A DNA stretch of 40,526 nucleotides from the NCBI GenBank assembly GCA_946407715.1, contig CAMJPH010000010.1, forward strand, positions 1 through 40,526, read 5' to 3'. Made by a program: the position numbers and the translations under genes. Positions within the stretch are counted from its first letter, which is position 1; each line of letters starts with the position of its first letter. Under the pieces are notes generated by a model that saw only the letters and a program-made list of their open reading frames with translations, ran no database searches and had not been told where the DNA came from. This DNA is from an uncultured Bacteroidales bacterium. Lineage in GTDB: Bacteria > Bacteroidota > Bacteroidia > Bacteroidales > WCHB1-69. Shown piece by piece: positions 24,798-32,271 of this stretch.

Positions 24798-26474
24798 ATG
24801 AGAAACGACAATAATAGACGCAGAAACCACCGCAGGAACGACGGTGACGAACCTCAGAAAGAGACCCAAGTGAACGTAAATACAACTGATAACAAGAACG
24901 TTGAAGATAAGACGGCGAAGAAGTCGGCTCGCCTGGAACCTACACAAAACGCGACACCGAAAGAGAAGGGAAAAAGCGCGGAAAAAGGACAAAATTTTGG
25001 AAAAGGGCAAGAGGCGGAAAAAGGACAAATCACGGGAAAGGGACAAGAGTCGGAAAAAGGACAAAACACAGGAAAGGGGCAAGATACGGACAACAATCAT
25101 AACCGCAAAGACAACAACCGCCGACGTGAGAAGAACAAAGCCAAAGGCGAGCGGCTGCTGAAAGACCCGACCCTTGACCACTCCGACGATGAGAATGAAG
25201 AGGACCGCGAGTATTTCGACACGATGACCGCCGAGGAGTTGGAGGAGGCCACCAAGAGTCTGCGGCGGAAGACCGCTGCCATCGACAAGCAGGATCTTGA
25301 AAGCAACGTCCCCTCTCAGGGCGAAGACTGGGAACAATATCTTGACATTGACATTCGCACAGGTGTATCACACGAGGCCGGCAAAATCGCCGCAAACATC
25401 TTCCACACCCGCGGTTTGAAAGACCTTCCCAATCCGGAACACGCACACTGCTCGCAATACCAGTACAGTTCCTGTAAGCTGCCCTCCATGAACTGGATGG
25501 ACAACCTCGAAATCGGGCTCGAACATCTGGAGTTCCCCATCGCCGAGGTGCGTTTCAAAAACAGCCATAAGGATTTCTTCCTGCTACCACCCAACATCAA
25601 TTTCAAGGTGGGCGACATCGTGGCCGTGGAGGCCAACACCGGCCATGACATCGGCATCATCTCCATGCTCGGTTTACAGGTACAACGGCAGATGCAGGCC
25701 AAGCATGTGAAACCGGAGGATGTCACGAAAAAACTCTACCGGCACGCCCGCTACGCTGACATCGAAGAGTGGATCGCCACCGTCGATAAGGAGTACACCA
25801 CCATGCTCTCTTCGCGCTACACGGCTTGGGACCTGGATTTGAAGATGAAAGTCAACGATGTGGAGTACCAAGGAGACGGCACGAAAGCCATCTTCTACTA
25901 TTCCGCCGAGGAGCGTGTGGATTTCCGCGAGCTGATCAAGATCCTGGCCGAGCAGTTCCACATCCGTATCGAGATGCGGCAGATTGGTGTGCGCCAAGAG
26001 GCAGCCCGTTTGGGTGGCATCGGCTCCTGCGGCCGCGAACTCTGCTGCTCGCAGTGGCTTACCAACTTCCAGTCCGTTTCCACCAACACCGCCCGCACCC
26101 AGCAGCTCTCCCTCAACCCGCAGAAGCTCGCCGGAATGTGCGGCAAACTCAAATGCTGCCTCAATTTCGAGCAAGAGACCTACCAACGCGAACTCAAAGA
26201 GTTCCCTTCCCCCCACGTGGTGCTGAAAACCCAGAAAGGCAAGGGCATATACAACAAAATTGACATCTTCAAGAAGCTGGTATGGTACGCTTATCAGGAC
26301 GATCCTAACAACCTCTTCTCCATTCCGCTTGACCGGGTGAAACAGATCATCAAGATGAACGAGCAGGGCAAGATGCCTGAAAACTTAGAAGGTTTCGCCG
26401 TCGTCAACCAGAAGAAGATGGAGGAAGGCGGAAACGTCAGTGCCGAAGAACTCAAACACATTGCAGACTCTTAA
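24798..26474 (+). CDS. ricT: PSP1-domain protein RicT (YaaT-like)
   Basis: RicT/YaaT proteins share the PSP1 C-terminal domain; in Bacillus RicT joins RicA and RicF in an iron-sulfur complex that affects RNA processing. The Bacteroidota role is less clear. The conserved core starts near residue 165 and includes RFKNSHKDFFLLPPNINFKV and, further on, VGDIVAVEANTGHDIGIIS. It also has the paired Cys clusters GSCGRELCCSQWL (about residue 409) and GMCGKLKCCLNFEQETY (about 450). Residues 1-125 are a charged, low-complexity extension with three tandem 12-residue units of the type AEKGQNFGKGQE. The start follows the -7 element by 20 bases. The gldH start lies 4 bases after the stop, a pairing I recall from other Bacteroidota. 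Confidence 0.9.
   Translation: MRNDNNRRRNHRRNDGDEPQKETQVNVNTTDNKNVEDKTAKKSARLEPTQNATPKEKGKSAEKGQNFGKGQEAEKGQITGKGQESEKGQNTGKGQDTDNNHNRKDNNRRREKNKAKGERLLKDPTLDHSDDENEEDREYFDTMTAEELEEATKSLRRKTAAIDKQDLESNVPSQGEDWEQYLDIDIRTGVSHEAGKIAANIFHTRGLKDLPNPEHAHCSQYQYSSCKLPSMNWMDNLEIGLEHLEFPIAEVRFKNSHKDFFLLPPNINFKVGDIVAVEANTGHDIGIISMLGLQVQRQMQAKHVKPEDVTKKLYRHARYADIEEWIATVDKEYTTMLSSRYTAWDLDLKMKVNDVEYQGDGTKAIFYYSAEERVDFRELIKILAEQFHIRIEMRQIGVRQEAARLGGIGSCGRELCCSQWLTNFQSVSTNTARTQQLSLNPQKLAGMCGKLKCCLNFEQETYQRELKEFPSPHVVLKTQKGKGIYNKIDIFKKLVWYAYQDDPNNLFSIPLDRVKQIIKMNEQGKMPENLEGFAVVNQKKMEEGGNVSAEELKHIADS
24978..25085 (+). repeat. Three 36-base coding repeats in ricT
   Basis: Three consecutive 12-codon units encode AEKGQNFGKGQE, AEKGQITGKGQE and SEKGQNTGKGQD. 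Being multiples of three, changes in copy number would keep the frame. Confidence 0.8.
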
Positions 26475-26478
26475 CCCC

Positions 26479-26961
26479 ATGAAACGCATTTCCTTCATCA
26501 TCGCCTGCGTCGCACTGCTCTTTTGCGGCTGCAACACGAAAACCTACTACAGTGAGGTCAAAACGGTGCCGCACGAGAAATGGGCGGTTGACAAACCGTT
26601 GTATTTCAAGATGAACATCGAAGACTCTATGCAGTACTACAACATGTACTTCCTGATCCGCAACACCACCGACTTCGAGACGCAGAATTTCTACGTCTTC
26701 ATGAGGACGAAGTACCCTGACGGCCACACCGAGCAAGACACGTTAGGGTTCATCCTCTGCGACAAGTTCGGCAACTGGACCGGGCGCGGCCAGGGAAGGC
26801 TGAAAGACAACAAGTTCCTGTTCCAACCGAAAGTCCGGTTCCCCTACAACGGCGAGTACATCTTCACCGTCACCCACGGCATGAGAACCGATGTGGTAGA
26901 GGGGATTGAGAGTTTCGGGATTGTGCTGGAAAAGTACAAGGAGAATGGGTCTGCAAATTAA
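26479..26961 (+). CDS. gldH: Gliding motility lipoprotein GldH
   Basis: GldH is a lipoprotein needed for gliding in Flavobacterium and is widespread in Bacteroidota, including non-gliders. The signal peptide MKRISFIIACVALLFCGC ends in a lipobox (FCGC). The mature part shows the family pattern: KWAVDKPLYFKMNIEDSMQY, YFLIRNTTDFETQNFYVFM, PDGHTEQDTLGFILCDKFG, NWTGRGQGRLKD and PYNGEYIFTVTHGMR. The 160 residues are typical. I start at MKRISF, 4 bases after ricT; a start 13 codons earlier would overlap ricT and bury the signal peptide. Likely co-translated with ricT. Confidence 0.93.
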   Translation: MKRISFIIACVALLFCGCNTKTYYSEVKTVPHEKWAVDKPLYFKMNIEDSMQYYNMYFLIRNTTDFETQNFYVFMRTKYPDGHTEQDTLGFILCDKFGNWTGRGQGRLKDNKFLFQPKVRFPYNGEYIFTVTHGMRTDVVEGIESFGIVLEKYKENGSAN

Positions 26962-27000
26962 AATGAATTTTGCGAAATATGTAATGATACGATAAATACG

Positions 27001-28335
27001 ATGAAAACAAATTATCCAATCATTTCATGGTCAACGAATAATGCGGATGTTACGCCGTCGCAGTCCGGCCGTTCTAATGTTCATGGTTTTTCCGATGATT
27101 ATTTTTTCAATATATTGAAAAACAGCGGTTTGAGTACCATTTTGCATCGAGACTGCCATTTGGAGGTTCCTTGTCGCGCCATCCCCTACGAACCTGCTAT
27201 AGCGCTAGTGGACGAGGTCAACAATATCCTCATCGATGTGGAGATTGACGCGCCTTACCACGGTTGGTACCGTTTCCCGATGCATTATACGGAAGGCAAG
27301 GATGCGGTGCGCGACCGATACTTCAACGACTGCGGATGGACGGTGGTGCGGTTCACCGAACGGCAGGTACACGAGCAGGCTGATGCTTGCGTGGAGCTGC
27401 TCCAGAGGATTGTTGCCACATTGAAAGGGGAAAACGAGGTACTTGACGGAATCGTGCAGCCGGAACAGCGGTGGACACAGAAAGAGGCGGTGGAAATGGA
27501 GAAGGAACTGTCTCGAGAGAAGCTCCTAGAGATCCAGTCGTTCGGGCAGCCCGAGTTCCTTCCCGAACTGCGCGAGAAGGTGGCCGAGAACGGTTCCCAG
27601 TCCTGCAGATCCGTCCACCCCGACATCGTCTTCAACGAGGCTTCGCACACGTATGCCGACGCCCGCAACCAGACCGGCACGGCAGACTACACCTCCGTGA
27701 CCACCCTCATCGAGAAATTCTTCCCTTTCTTTGACGAGGAGGCCTACATCGAGCACTTTATGACCGAATCGGGCAAAACCCGCGAAGAGGTTGTCCGGAA
27801 GATGCTCGAACCTTCCGAGCGCGGCACCTTCATGCACCAGCAAATCGAATATTTCCTGAAAGGGAAACCGCACGAGGAGAACTTCAAGGAGTTCCAGCTC
27901 TTCCGCAAATTCCACGAGGAGCAGATTCTCAGGCGCGGGCTCGAATTTTACGACGCTGAGAAGATCGTCACGCTCCCGCAGTACGGCATCGCCGGCACCG
28001 TGGATGCGCTCTTCCGCAAGCCCGACGGAGCCTTCGTGATGGTCGATTGGAAGCGCAGCAAGAACCTCATCATCGACGGCTACCCGAAGAAATACGGCAC
28101 CGGCCGCGGCCTCTCCATCCTCTCCCACCTCGACAATTCCAGCTACTACCACTACGAGCTCCAACAGAGCTTCTACAAATACATCCTCGAAACCGAATAC
28201 GGCATGAAGGTCTCCTCCATGATCCTCTGCGTGCTACATCCGGAATACGACCGGTATTACACGATTAAGCTCTCCGACTACCGCAAGGATGAAGTTGAGG
28301 AGATGGTGGCGGCGAAGGTTTCAATGTACAATTAA
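27001..28335 (+). CDS. Protein with two PD-(D/E)XK nuclease-like domains
   Basis: I recognise no named gene. Two nuclease-like regions can be seen in its 444 residues. The N-terminal one (about 60-140) resembles DUF559/Vsr-like proteins: LVDEVNNILIDVEIDAPY, then RDRYFNDCGWTVVRFTERQV. The C-terminal one (about 215-440) fits the RecB-like order: a helix with His (ERGTFMHQQIEYFL), GIAGTVDALF with the Asp, VMVDWKRSK giving the D-x-K pair, and LQQSFYKYILE as the Q-x-x-x-Y-type helix. Both may be active, as the key acidic and Lys residues are present. It lies 39 bases after gldH with no clear promoter. Its last 23 codons recur as a broken copy at 37776-37844 next to a helicase-like fragment, which suggests that relatives work with a helicase in DNA repair or defence. 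Confidence 0.75.
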   Translation: MKTNYPIISWSTNNADVTPSQSGRSNVHGFSDDYFFNILKNSGLSTILHRDCHLEVPCRAIPYEPAIALVDEVNNILIDVEIDAPYHGWYRFPMHYTEGKDAVRDRYFNDCGWTVVRFTERQVHEQADACVELLQRIVATLKGENEVLDGIVQPEQRWTQKEAVEMEKELSREKLLEIQSFGQPEFLPELREKVAENGSQSCRSVHPDIVFNEASHTYADARNQTGTADYTSVTTLIEKFFPFFDEEAYIEHFMTESGKTREEVVRKMLEPSERGTFMHQQIEYFLKGKPHEENFKEFQLFRKFHEEQILRRGLEFYDAEKIVTLPQYGIAGTVDALFRKPDGAFVMVDWKRSKNLIIDGYPKKYGTGRGLSILSHLDNSSYYHYELQQSFYKYILETEYGMKVSSMILCVLHPEYDRYYTIKLSDYRKDEVEEMVAAKVSMYN

Positions 28336-28504
28336 CAATGTACAATGTACAACAAAGACGAACAATGTGTAATGTTTTGTCAACAAGACGGTTAATAAGA
28401 AACTATCATCTGTTGTCTTGGGAACAAAGCTGAAACAGATTGATAAAACAGACAATTTCTCACATGTGCATTGTTCATTGTACATTCTAATTCTACATTG
28501 TAAA
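28336..28504. other. AT-rich intergenic DNA with repeated ACAATGTAC words
   Basis: The words ACAATGTACAA and ATTGTACATT occur on both sides (about 28323-28350 and 28465-28485) in opposite orientation, about 130 bases apart. No gene or clean terminal repeat structure was seen between them. The right-hand part leads into a possible structured RNA. Confidence 0.5.
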
Positions 28505-28700
28505 AGACATTCCCTGAGTAACCTTGAAGAGGTAACACGCACGAAAAGCATGTAATCCCACGCAAGGCAAAAGCCGTAGTATAAGGTTTTGAGAATACGC
28601 TGATAGAAAAATTCAAGTTATCCTGCTGGCGATTCGAAAATAATGTATCGTTTGCCAACGATACGACCACCCACGCTTCCCGTCAGTTCAGCACACCAGA
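28505..28700 (+). ncRNA. Possible structured RNA upstream of the Abi_2 remnant (abiF-RNA-like)
   Basis: This stretch has no credible gene but contains paired elements: GTATCGTT and AACGATAC around TGCC (28645-28664), and a small GGC-AAAA-GCC hairpin near 28567. It directly precedes an Abi_2-family remnant. I recall that a conserved RNA called the abiF motif has been described upstream of Abi_2 genes; position and structure fit, but I cannot align it to the consensus. The limits are approximate. Confidence 0.35.
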
Positions 28701-28722
28701 GGCTTATAGAGAACCTTGAATT

Positions 28723-28958
28723 ATGAAATACACCAAAAGACCGCTGACCATTGACGAACAGATTAACCGGATTGAACAAAGGGGGTTGAATTTTATGTCC
28801 TACTTTCTGCAAGCAACTATATCGTGGACATTATCAGTCCCGGAAATTCGTTCAAAATGAAATTGGAAGAATTGCTTAAGAATCAGCACAAACTTCTAAC
28901 AACCAAAGAGATGGGCTTTCCTGATGATTGGAAGGAGCTGCCAGTTTGGAAAGCATAA
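28723..28958 (+). pseudogene. Abi_2 (AbiD/AbiF) abortive infection protein, internally deleted
   Basis: The first 24 codons give a typical Abi_2 start, MKYTKRPLTIDEQINRIEQR then GLNF. The last about 40 codons, in another frame, give an Abi_2-type end: NYIVDIISPGNSFKMKLEEL, then MGFPDDWKELPVWKA and a stop. Abi_2 proteins are usually about 300 residues, so some 200 central residues are missing, with the join near 28797-28802. The frame of the N-terminal part runs into a TGA at 28858. Abi_2 proteins are phage-defence factors that may act as toxins, and loss of the centre presumably inactivates it. The family call rests on both ends matching the expected pattern. Confidence 0.7.
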
Positions 28959-29054
28959 GGTGTGGGGATAGGCCACGACGCAGGGAAACGGCGTGCCATA
29001 GGCACGCTACCACCTTGCACCATTTATCGTTTTTCAGCGCCTCATTATCGTCCT

Positions 29055-30152
29055 TCATCGAAAACAAAGGCACACCGCAAACACTAAAACGCCCAAAACA
29101 AGGGAGATAATCCAATAAAGGGTTCCATTCTCTTCTGACATGTTAGTGCCCAAATACTTGAAATCTTTGAATTCCTTCCGTTTCCAGCTATCTAAATGGG
29201 TGCGCATCCACCTCACAAAAGCAACAAGATCCAAATCTTTATGTGCAATGAAATAGTCTCGCGTTTTTAGCCCCAATGTGGGCAAATCCATCCAGCTGAG
29301 AGCTTCACACCACTTCACTTTCTGACCGCTGACTCCCAAACAGACCACAAACTCATTCTTATTCAATCCTTTCCAGTAATCACGTTGCTTTTGGGCAACT
29401 TCTATCCCCTTTTCAGCCTGAAACAAAAGGATGAATACATGTATCTCGTGCTTCGAACCCATAAATGCGTTAAGCCGTTGCAGTTCGGAATTGGCACGCT
29501 CATAATCTCGTGGTTCGGAAAGAACCGCATCATAGAGGATAACCTTTTGATCGTCATAGAAGCTTATACTAGGGTACTCGAAAAGCCCAAGTTTCCGCAC
29601 TTGCACATTATCAATAAAATTGCTTTTGTACAAAGACTTGGAATAGCGTACAGGGTTCTTATACTTGTGTGTGTAGGTAATGGTTCGGGTATCTAACTCG
29701 TTTCCATTCCAGTTGCATCGTTGCCCACCTCCTCCAGAGACACAATTATGATGATAAGTTTCAAAACAGTGCAATGTGGTTTGCCAGCGTTGACACATTT
29801 CGCGAAACAGATACTTTGGAATATTTTGCTCCCTGCCCGTGTTCAAATACCACAGCCACTCATCGGGATGCTCCACATACCTAACCTTTTCCTTCGTATA
29901 AGAGTTGCCTTTCTCGTCGTATTTTGTCTCTTTCTCAACCACTTTCTCCTTCCATGCATTCAGATGAACCACTTGAACAACATAACCGCTCAGATATTCC
30001 TCCGCTCTGGAAAAGAAATAGAACATAACAGCTATGATGCCCTCGGCGAATGCAGTAACCAGCAGATAGACCCACCAATTATCAGGGTCAAGGTTGAAGA
30101 AGAACGCAACAACCAGTCCTACTATCGGTATGGCATAAGAGAGATAGTACAT
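29055..30152 (-). CDS. Membrane protein of unknown function, after a LemA-like gene
   Basis: I do not recognise this 365-residue protein. Two hydrophobic helices lie at the N-terminus (YAIPIVGLVVAFFFNL and VYLLVTAFAEGIIAVMFYFF) and one at the very end (LYWIISLVLGVLVFAVCLCF). The central 270 residues are soluble, with mixed alpha/beta character and a Gly/Cys patch (HHNCVSGGGGQRCNWNGNE). Later segments IHVFILLFQAEKGIEVAQKQ and GSKHEIH could be part of a Rossmann-like core, but no catalytic motif is evident. It starts 11 bases after the LemA-like gene and probably shares its transcript, so the two products may form a membrane complex. Confidence 0.7.
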   Translation of the reverse strand: MYYLSYAIPIVGLVVAFFFNLDPDNWWVYLLVTAFAEGIIAVMFYFFSRAEEYLSGYVVQVVHLNAWKEKVVEKETKYDEKGNSYTKEKVRYVEHPDEWLWYLNTGREQNIPKYLFREMCQRWQTTLHCFETYHHNCVSGGGGQRCNWNGNELDTRTITYTHKYKNPVRYSKSLYKSNFIDNVQVRKLGLFEYPSISFYDDQKVILYDAVLSEPRDYERANSELQRLNAFMGSKHEIHVFILLFQAEKGIEVAQKQRDYWKGLNKNEFVVCLGVSGQKVKWCEALSWMDLPTLGLKTRDYFIAHKDLDLVAFVRWMRTHLDSWKRKEFKDFKYLGTNMSEENGTLYWIISLVLGVLVFAVCLCFR

Positions 30153-30163
30153 TGTCCCGTGTG

Positions 30164-30685
30164 TTATAACGACAGAACATCATTGTCCACGCGGGTCTGC
30201 ATCACGTCATTTGTCTTATCGGAGGCGACAACAGTGTATTCTATCGTTTGTTTGTTGGTGATGAAGAATTTGGCGGGCATGTTGTTCAGCAGGGTCTCCC
30301 TTTCGCGGATGATGTCAAGCATACGCTGCTGCGATCGCAGGAAATAGATGCGCTGGGCTTCAATAGATTGCATCAAATCCATGTACAAGCTGGTGTTGAA
30401 ATCGGGATTGGACTCCTGTATCCATTTCATGCCCGATGCAGCATCGTTGGCATAGCGTCCGCTGATCATTTCAGGATAGACCTTTTCAAAAGTCTCCCGG
30501 TACTTTTCGGCAACGCCAGCTTTTTCTTTGATGATTTTCCACACCGCATCGTGGATGCTGGTGATGTTCTTGTTCTGCGCCTCCGCCTCCTTTCGAAGTG
30601 CCACCTCCCTATTATTGTAAGCGAAGAACATGATTAGCAGGACGACGGCGATAACAATGATGATGGTGATGATAATGTAATTCAT
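30164..30685 (-). CDS. LemA-like membrane-anchored protein
   Basis: The 173-residue protein starts with one strong transmembrane helix (MNYIIITIIIVIAVVLLIMF), then a long alpha-helical region: NREVALRKEAEAQNKNITSI, VWKIIKEKAGVAEKYRETF, SIEAQRIYFLRSQQRMLDII. It ends with a conserved-looking beta tail (PAKFFITNKQTIEYTVVAS). The single N-terminal helix, helical bundle and YNxxE-type entry are like LemA proteins, but the classical RRxDLIPNL segment is not present, so this is a distant or separate branch. Function is unknown. It lies 83 bases after the 99-residue gene and 11 before the membrane protein. Confidence 0.65.
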   Translation of the reverse strand: MNYIIITIIIVIAVVLLIMFFAYNNREVALRKEAEAQNKNITSIHDAVWKIIKEKAGVAEKYRETFEKVYPEMISGRYANDAASGMKWIQESNPDFNTSLYMDLMQSIEAQRIYFLRSQQRMLDIIRERETLLNNMPAKFFITNKQTIEYTVVASDKTNDVMQTRVDNDVLSL

Positions 30686-30768
30686 ATTTTTGTGAATGGT
30701 GATTAATGAATTGTGAACTAAGAGATTATCTGTATGCTAGGGGATTGTTTTTTCCACGTCTTTTTTTG

Positions 30769-31068
30769 TCATTCCTCAACCTCAGTCGGATAAAAGACCT
30801 TCAAGAAGCGTCCGTTCAGCATTATCTGCTGGTCTCCAGCATCCAGTACTGTTTCTGTACCGTTCTCTTGGCTGGTCATACTGCTGATCCGAATATGGCG
30901 GCCTCTTGTTGGAATGGCTAAAGAAACGCCCTCTTCATCCTCTTCGCAAAGAGACAACGGCTCAATGGGCCAATAATCAACATGGGTGATTTTAATACAC
31001 CGTGGCCCTTTTCTCGAAAAGGTGGTTGATGAAGTTTTGTATTTGGGATGAGGTGAATGGTTGCTCAT
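30769..31068 (-). CDS. Hypothetical 99-residue protein coupled to the SelO-like gene
   Basis: I recognise no family. Its ATG overlaps the TGA stop of the preceding gene (ATGA), which suggests translational coupling and argues that it is real. The first 25 residues are polar and basic; after that come beta-strand-like segments (RCIKITHVDYWPIE, GVSLAIPTRGRHIRI, QQIMLNGRFLKVFYPTEVEE) with one acidic loop (CEEDEEG). There is no signal peptide or membrane helix, so it is probably cytoplasmic. Confidence 0.55.
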   Translation of the reverse strand: MSNHSPHPKYKTSSTTFSRKGPRCIKITHVDYWPIEPLSLCEEDEEGVSLAIPTRGRHIRISSMTSQENGTETVLDAGDQQIMLNGRFLKVFYPTEVEE

Positions 31069-31901
31069 ATTTTCATTTTTTCAAGATTAAAACCATAATC
31101 AAAAAATAAACCGTCAATCTGTTTAAAATCAACTGCTTCTCTTAAAACTCCTGCAATGTAGTTGATGATGACGTAGGTTTGGATAACTTCACGATCGTAA
31201 AGCGAGGGCACGTGACGCTCATAGTCAGCCTTTTCGTATGGGTGCTGCGGCGTGCGACACAATTCAAAGTCGAGCAGTTCCAGTGCCCATGTATAATTCT
31301 GCTCATGAATGGCGTTATGTAGCACCTCATGGTCGTGCATGATTCGGAGATTGCGTATCAGCATTTCGGCAGCGACAAGATGGTTCTGCCGCCAACCTGA
31401 TCGATTGTATTGTTGCCACTTGGCCACTTCAGCCTCAATCTGTTCCTTTTCCATAAAGGCGGCATCACTGATGCGATAAGGACACTCCACACTGTATTGA
31501 AGCAGGCAGGGCTTCAAATCCACACCTGTTTCTTTTATGTGAATAGAATAATCTAACTCCAGCACACACTCCATCCAGTTGGTTTTGACGCCCAAGGCCT
31601 GCACATCCTGACCACAATGGAAATCTCGCAACGCATCCTCTTTGAGCAGCAACCCCTACACGTCCGTGGGCATTTCGGGCGTGTAAAGGAACGAGTACTG
31701 CGAATAGCACAACCCGTTCCCCTTGCTTACAATGTAACGACCGTCATCGTGCCGCCCTACAACGAAACTGCGGCCGTGCAAGGGCGTAACAATGTTGACA
31801 CTCTCAATTCCATCAATATCCTTAAGAAAGGGGAAACGCATCTGGTTTCCCCTTTGTTTTACGACGGAATAAGATATTCTACTGTTCGTTATTTTCTTCA
31901 T
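31065..31901 (-). pseudogene. SelO/kinase-fold-like protein interrupted by an in-frame TAG
   Basis: Two open frames of 81 and about 196 codons lie in the same frame, separated only by one TAG at 31656-31658 and a GGG codon. Read through, they give one 278-residue protein. The pattern resembles the nucleotide-binding part of SelO-type pseudokinases: GRYIVSKGNGLCY, then LLLKEDALRDF with ALGVKTN, LLQYSVECPYRISDA, and a catalytic-loop-like VLHNAIHEQNYTWALELLDFE. SelO enzymes transfer AMP to proteins. TGG (Trp) to TAG is the simplest origin of the stop. The likeness is motif-level and from memory. The gene start overlaps the 57-residue ORF, and its end overlaps the 99-residue gene. Confidence 0.6.
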
Positions 31902-32052
31902 TGTATAAATCTTCCATATTTTGCATAGCTTTTTCTGCCAATTCTTTTAAGGGATAAGTTTTTCCTGTTAACTCATATTGTTTTGTTACCTCATTCCATC
32001 TTCCTATACCATACAGTTCTATATCGAGGGGTATAACATTAAACTTTTTCAT
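31879..32052 (-). CDS. Small 57-residue protein in the RiPP locus
   Basis: This short ORF starts MKKFNVIPLDIELYGIGRW and ends in an acidic tail (MEDLYNEENNEQ) before a TAG. Its last 23 bases overlap the start of the SelO-like gene in another frame, which suggests coupled translation. It begins about 21 bases beyond the T-run of the terminator that follows the precursor gene. It has no Cys, so it is less likely than its neighbour to be the modified peptide; a small partner or second substrate is possible. Confidence 0.55.
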   Translation of the reverse strand: MKKFNVIPLDIELYGIGRWNEVTKQYELTGKTYPLKELAEKAMQNMEDLYNEENNEQ

Positions 32053-32072
32053 TTTACGTACTTATTTAAATT

Positions 32073-32108
32073 AAAAAATCATGGGTGACGAGAACACTTC
32101 GTCACCCA
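32073..32108 (-). terminator. Terminator or attenuator just after the precursor peptide gene
   Basis: On the minus strand TGGGTGACGA pairs with TCGTCACCCA around a 7-base loop, and after TGA comes a run of six T. It begins 12 bases after the precursor stop and lies before the 57-residue and SelO-like genes, so some transcripts should end here, leaving more precursor than downstream message. Confidence 0.8.
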
Positions 32109-32120
32109 CATTCATAATGA

Positions 32121-32225
32121 CTAGCTCATACGATAGTTGATACCGCATGTGGTCTCAGACCATTCTGGACATTTGCCCATAGCAATCACGCGGCTCTGTT
32201 TTTTCACTTTCAATTCTACTTTCAT
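32121..32225 (-). CDS. Putative RiPP precursor peptide (34 residues, two Cys)
   Basis: This tiny gene encodes a basic leader-like part, MKVELKVKKQSRVIAMGK, followed by CPEWSETTCGINYRMS with Cys at 19 and 27 and Trp at 22. It starts 46 bases after the stop of the radical SAM/SPASM gene on the same strand and is closed by a hairpin terminator, the classic setting for a modified-peptide precursor. The likely chemistry is a radical cross-link involving Cys or Trp (thioether or cyclophane), but which one cannot be read from the sequence. I recognise no known precursor family. The start is the only ATG giving a leader; a Met at residue 16 is the alternative. Confidence 0.65.
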   Translation of the reverse strand: MKVELKVKKQSRVIAMGKCPEWSETTCGINYRMS

Positions 32226-32271
32226 TTCGGTAAAATTTTAGCGGTTATAGGTGTACTGCGGGAGACACCAT

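Noticed and set aside
28323..28486. Possible MITE bounded by ACAATGTAC words
   Set aside because: The arms are short and AT-rich, and no target duplication was found.
28392..28670. Minus-strand 92-codon frame upstream of the Abi_2 remnant
   Set aside because: A similar sequence feels familiar from annotated hypotheticals, but position and hairpins better fit a conserved RNA on the plus strand.
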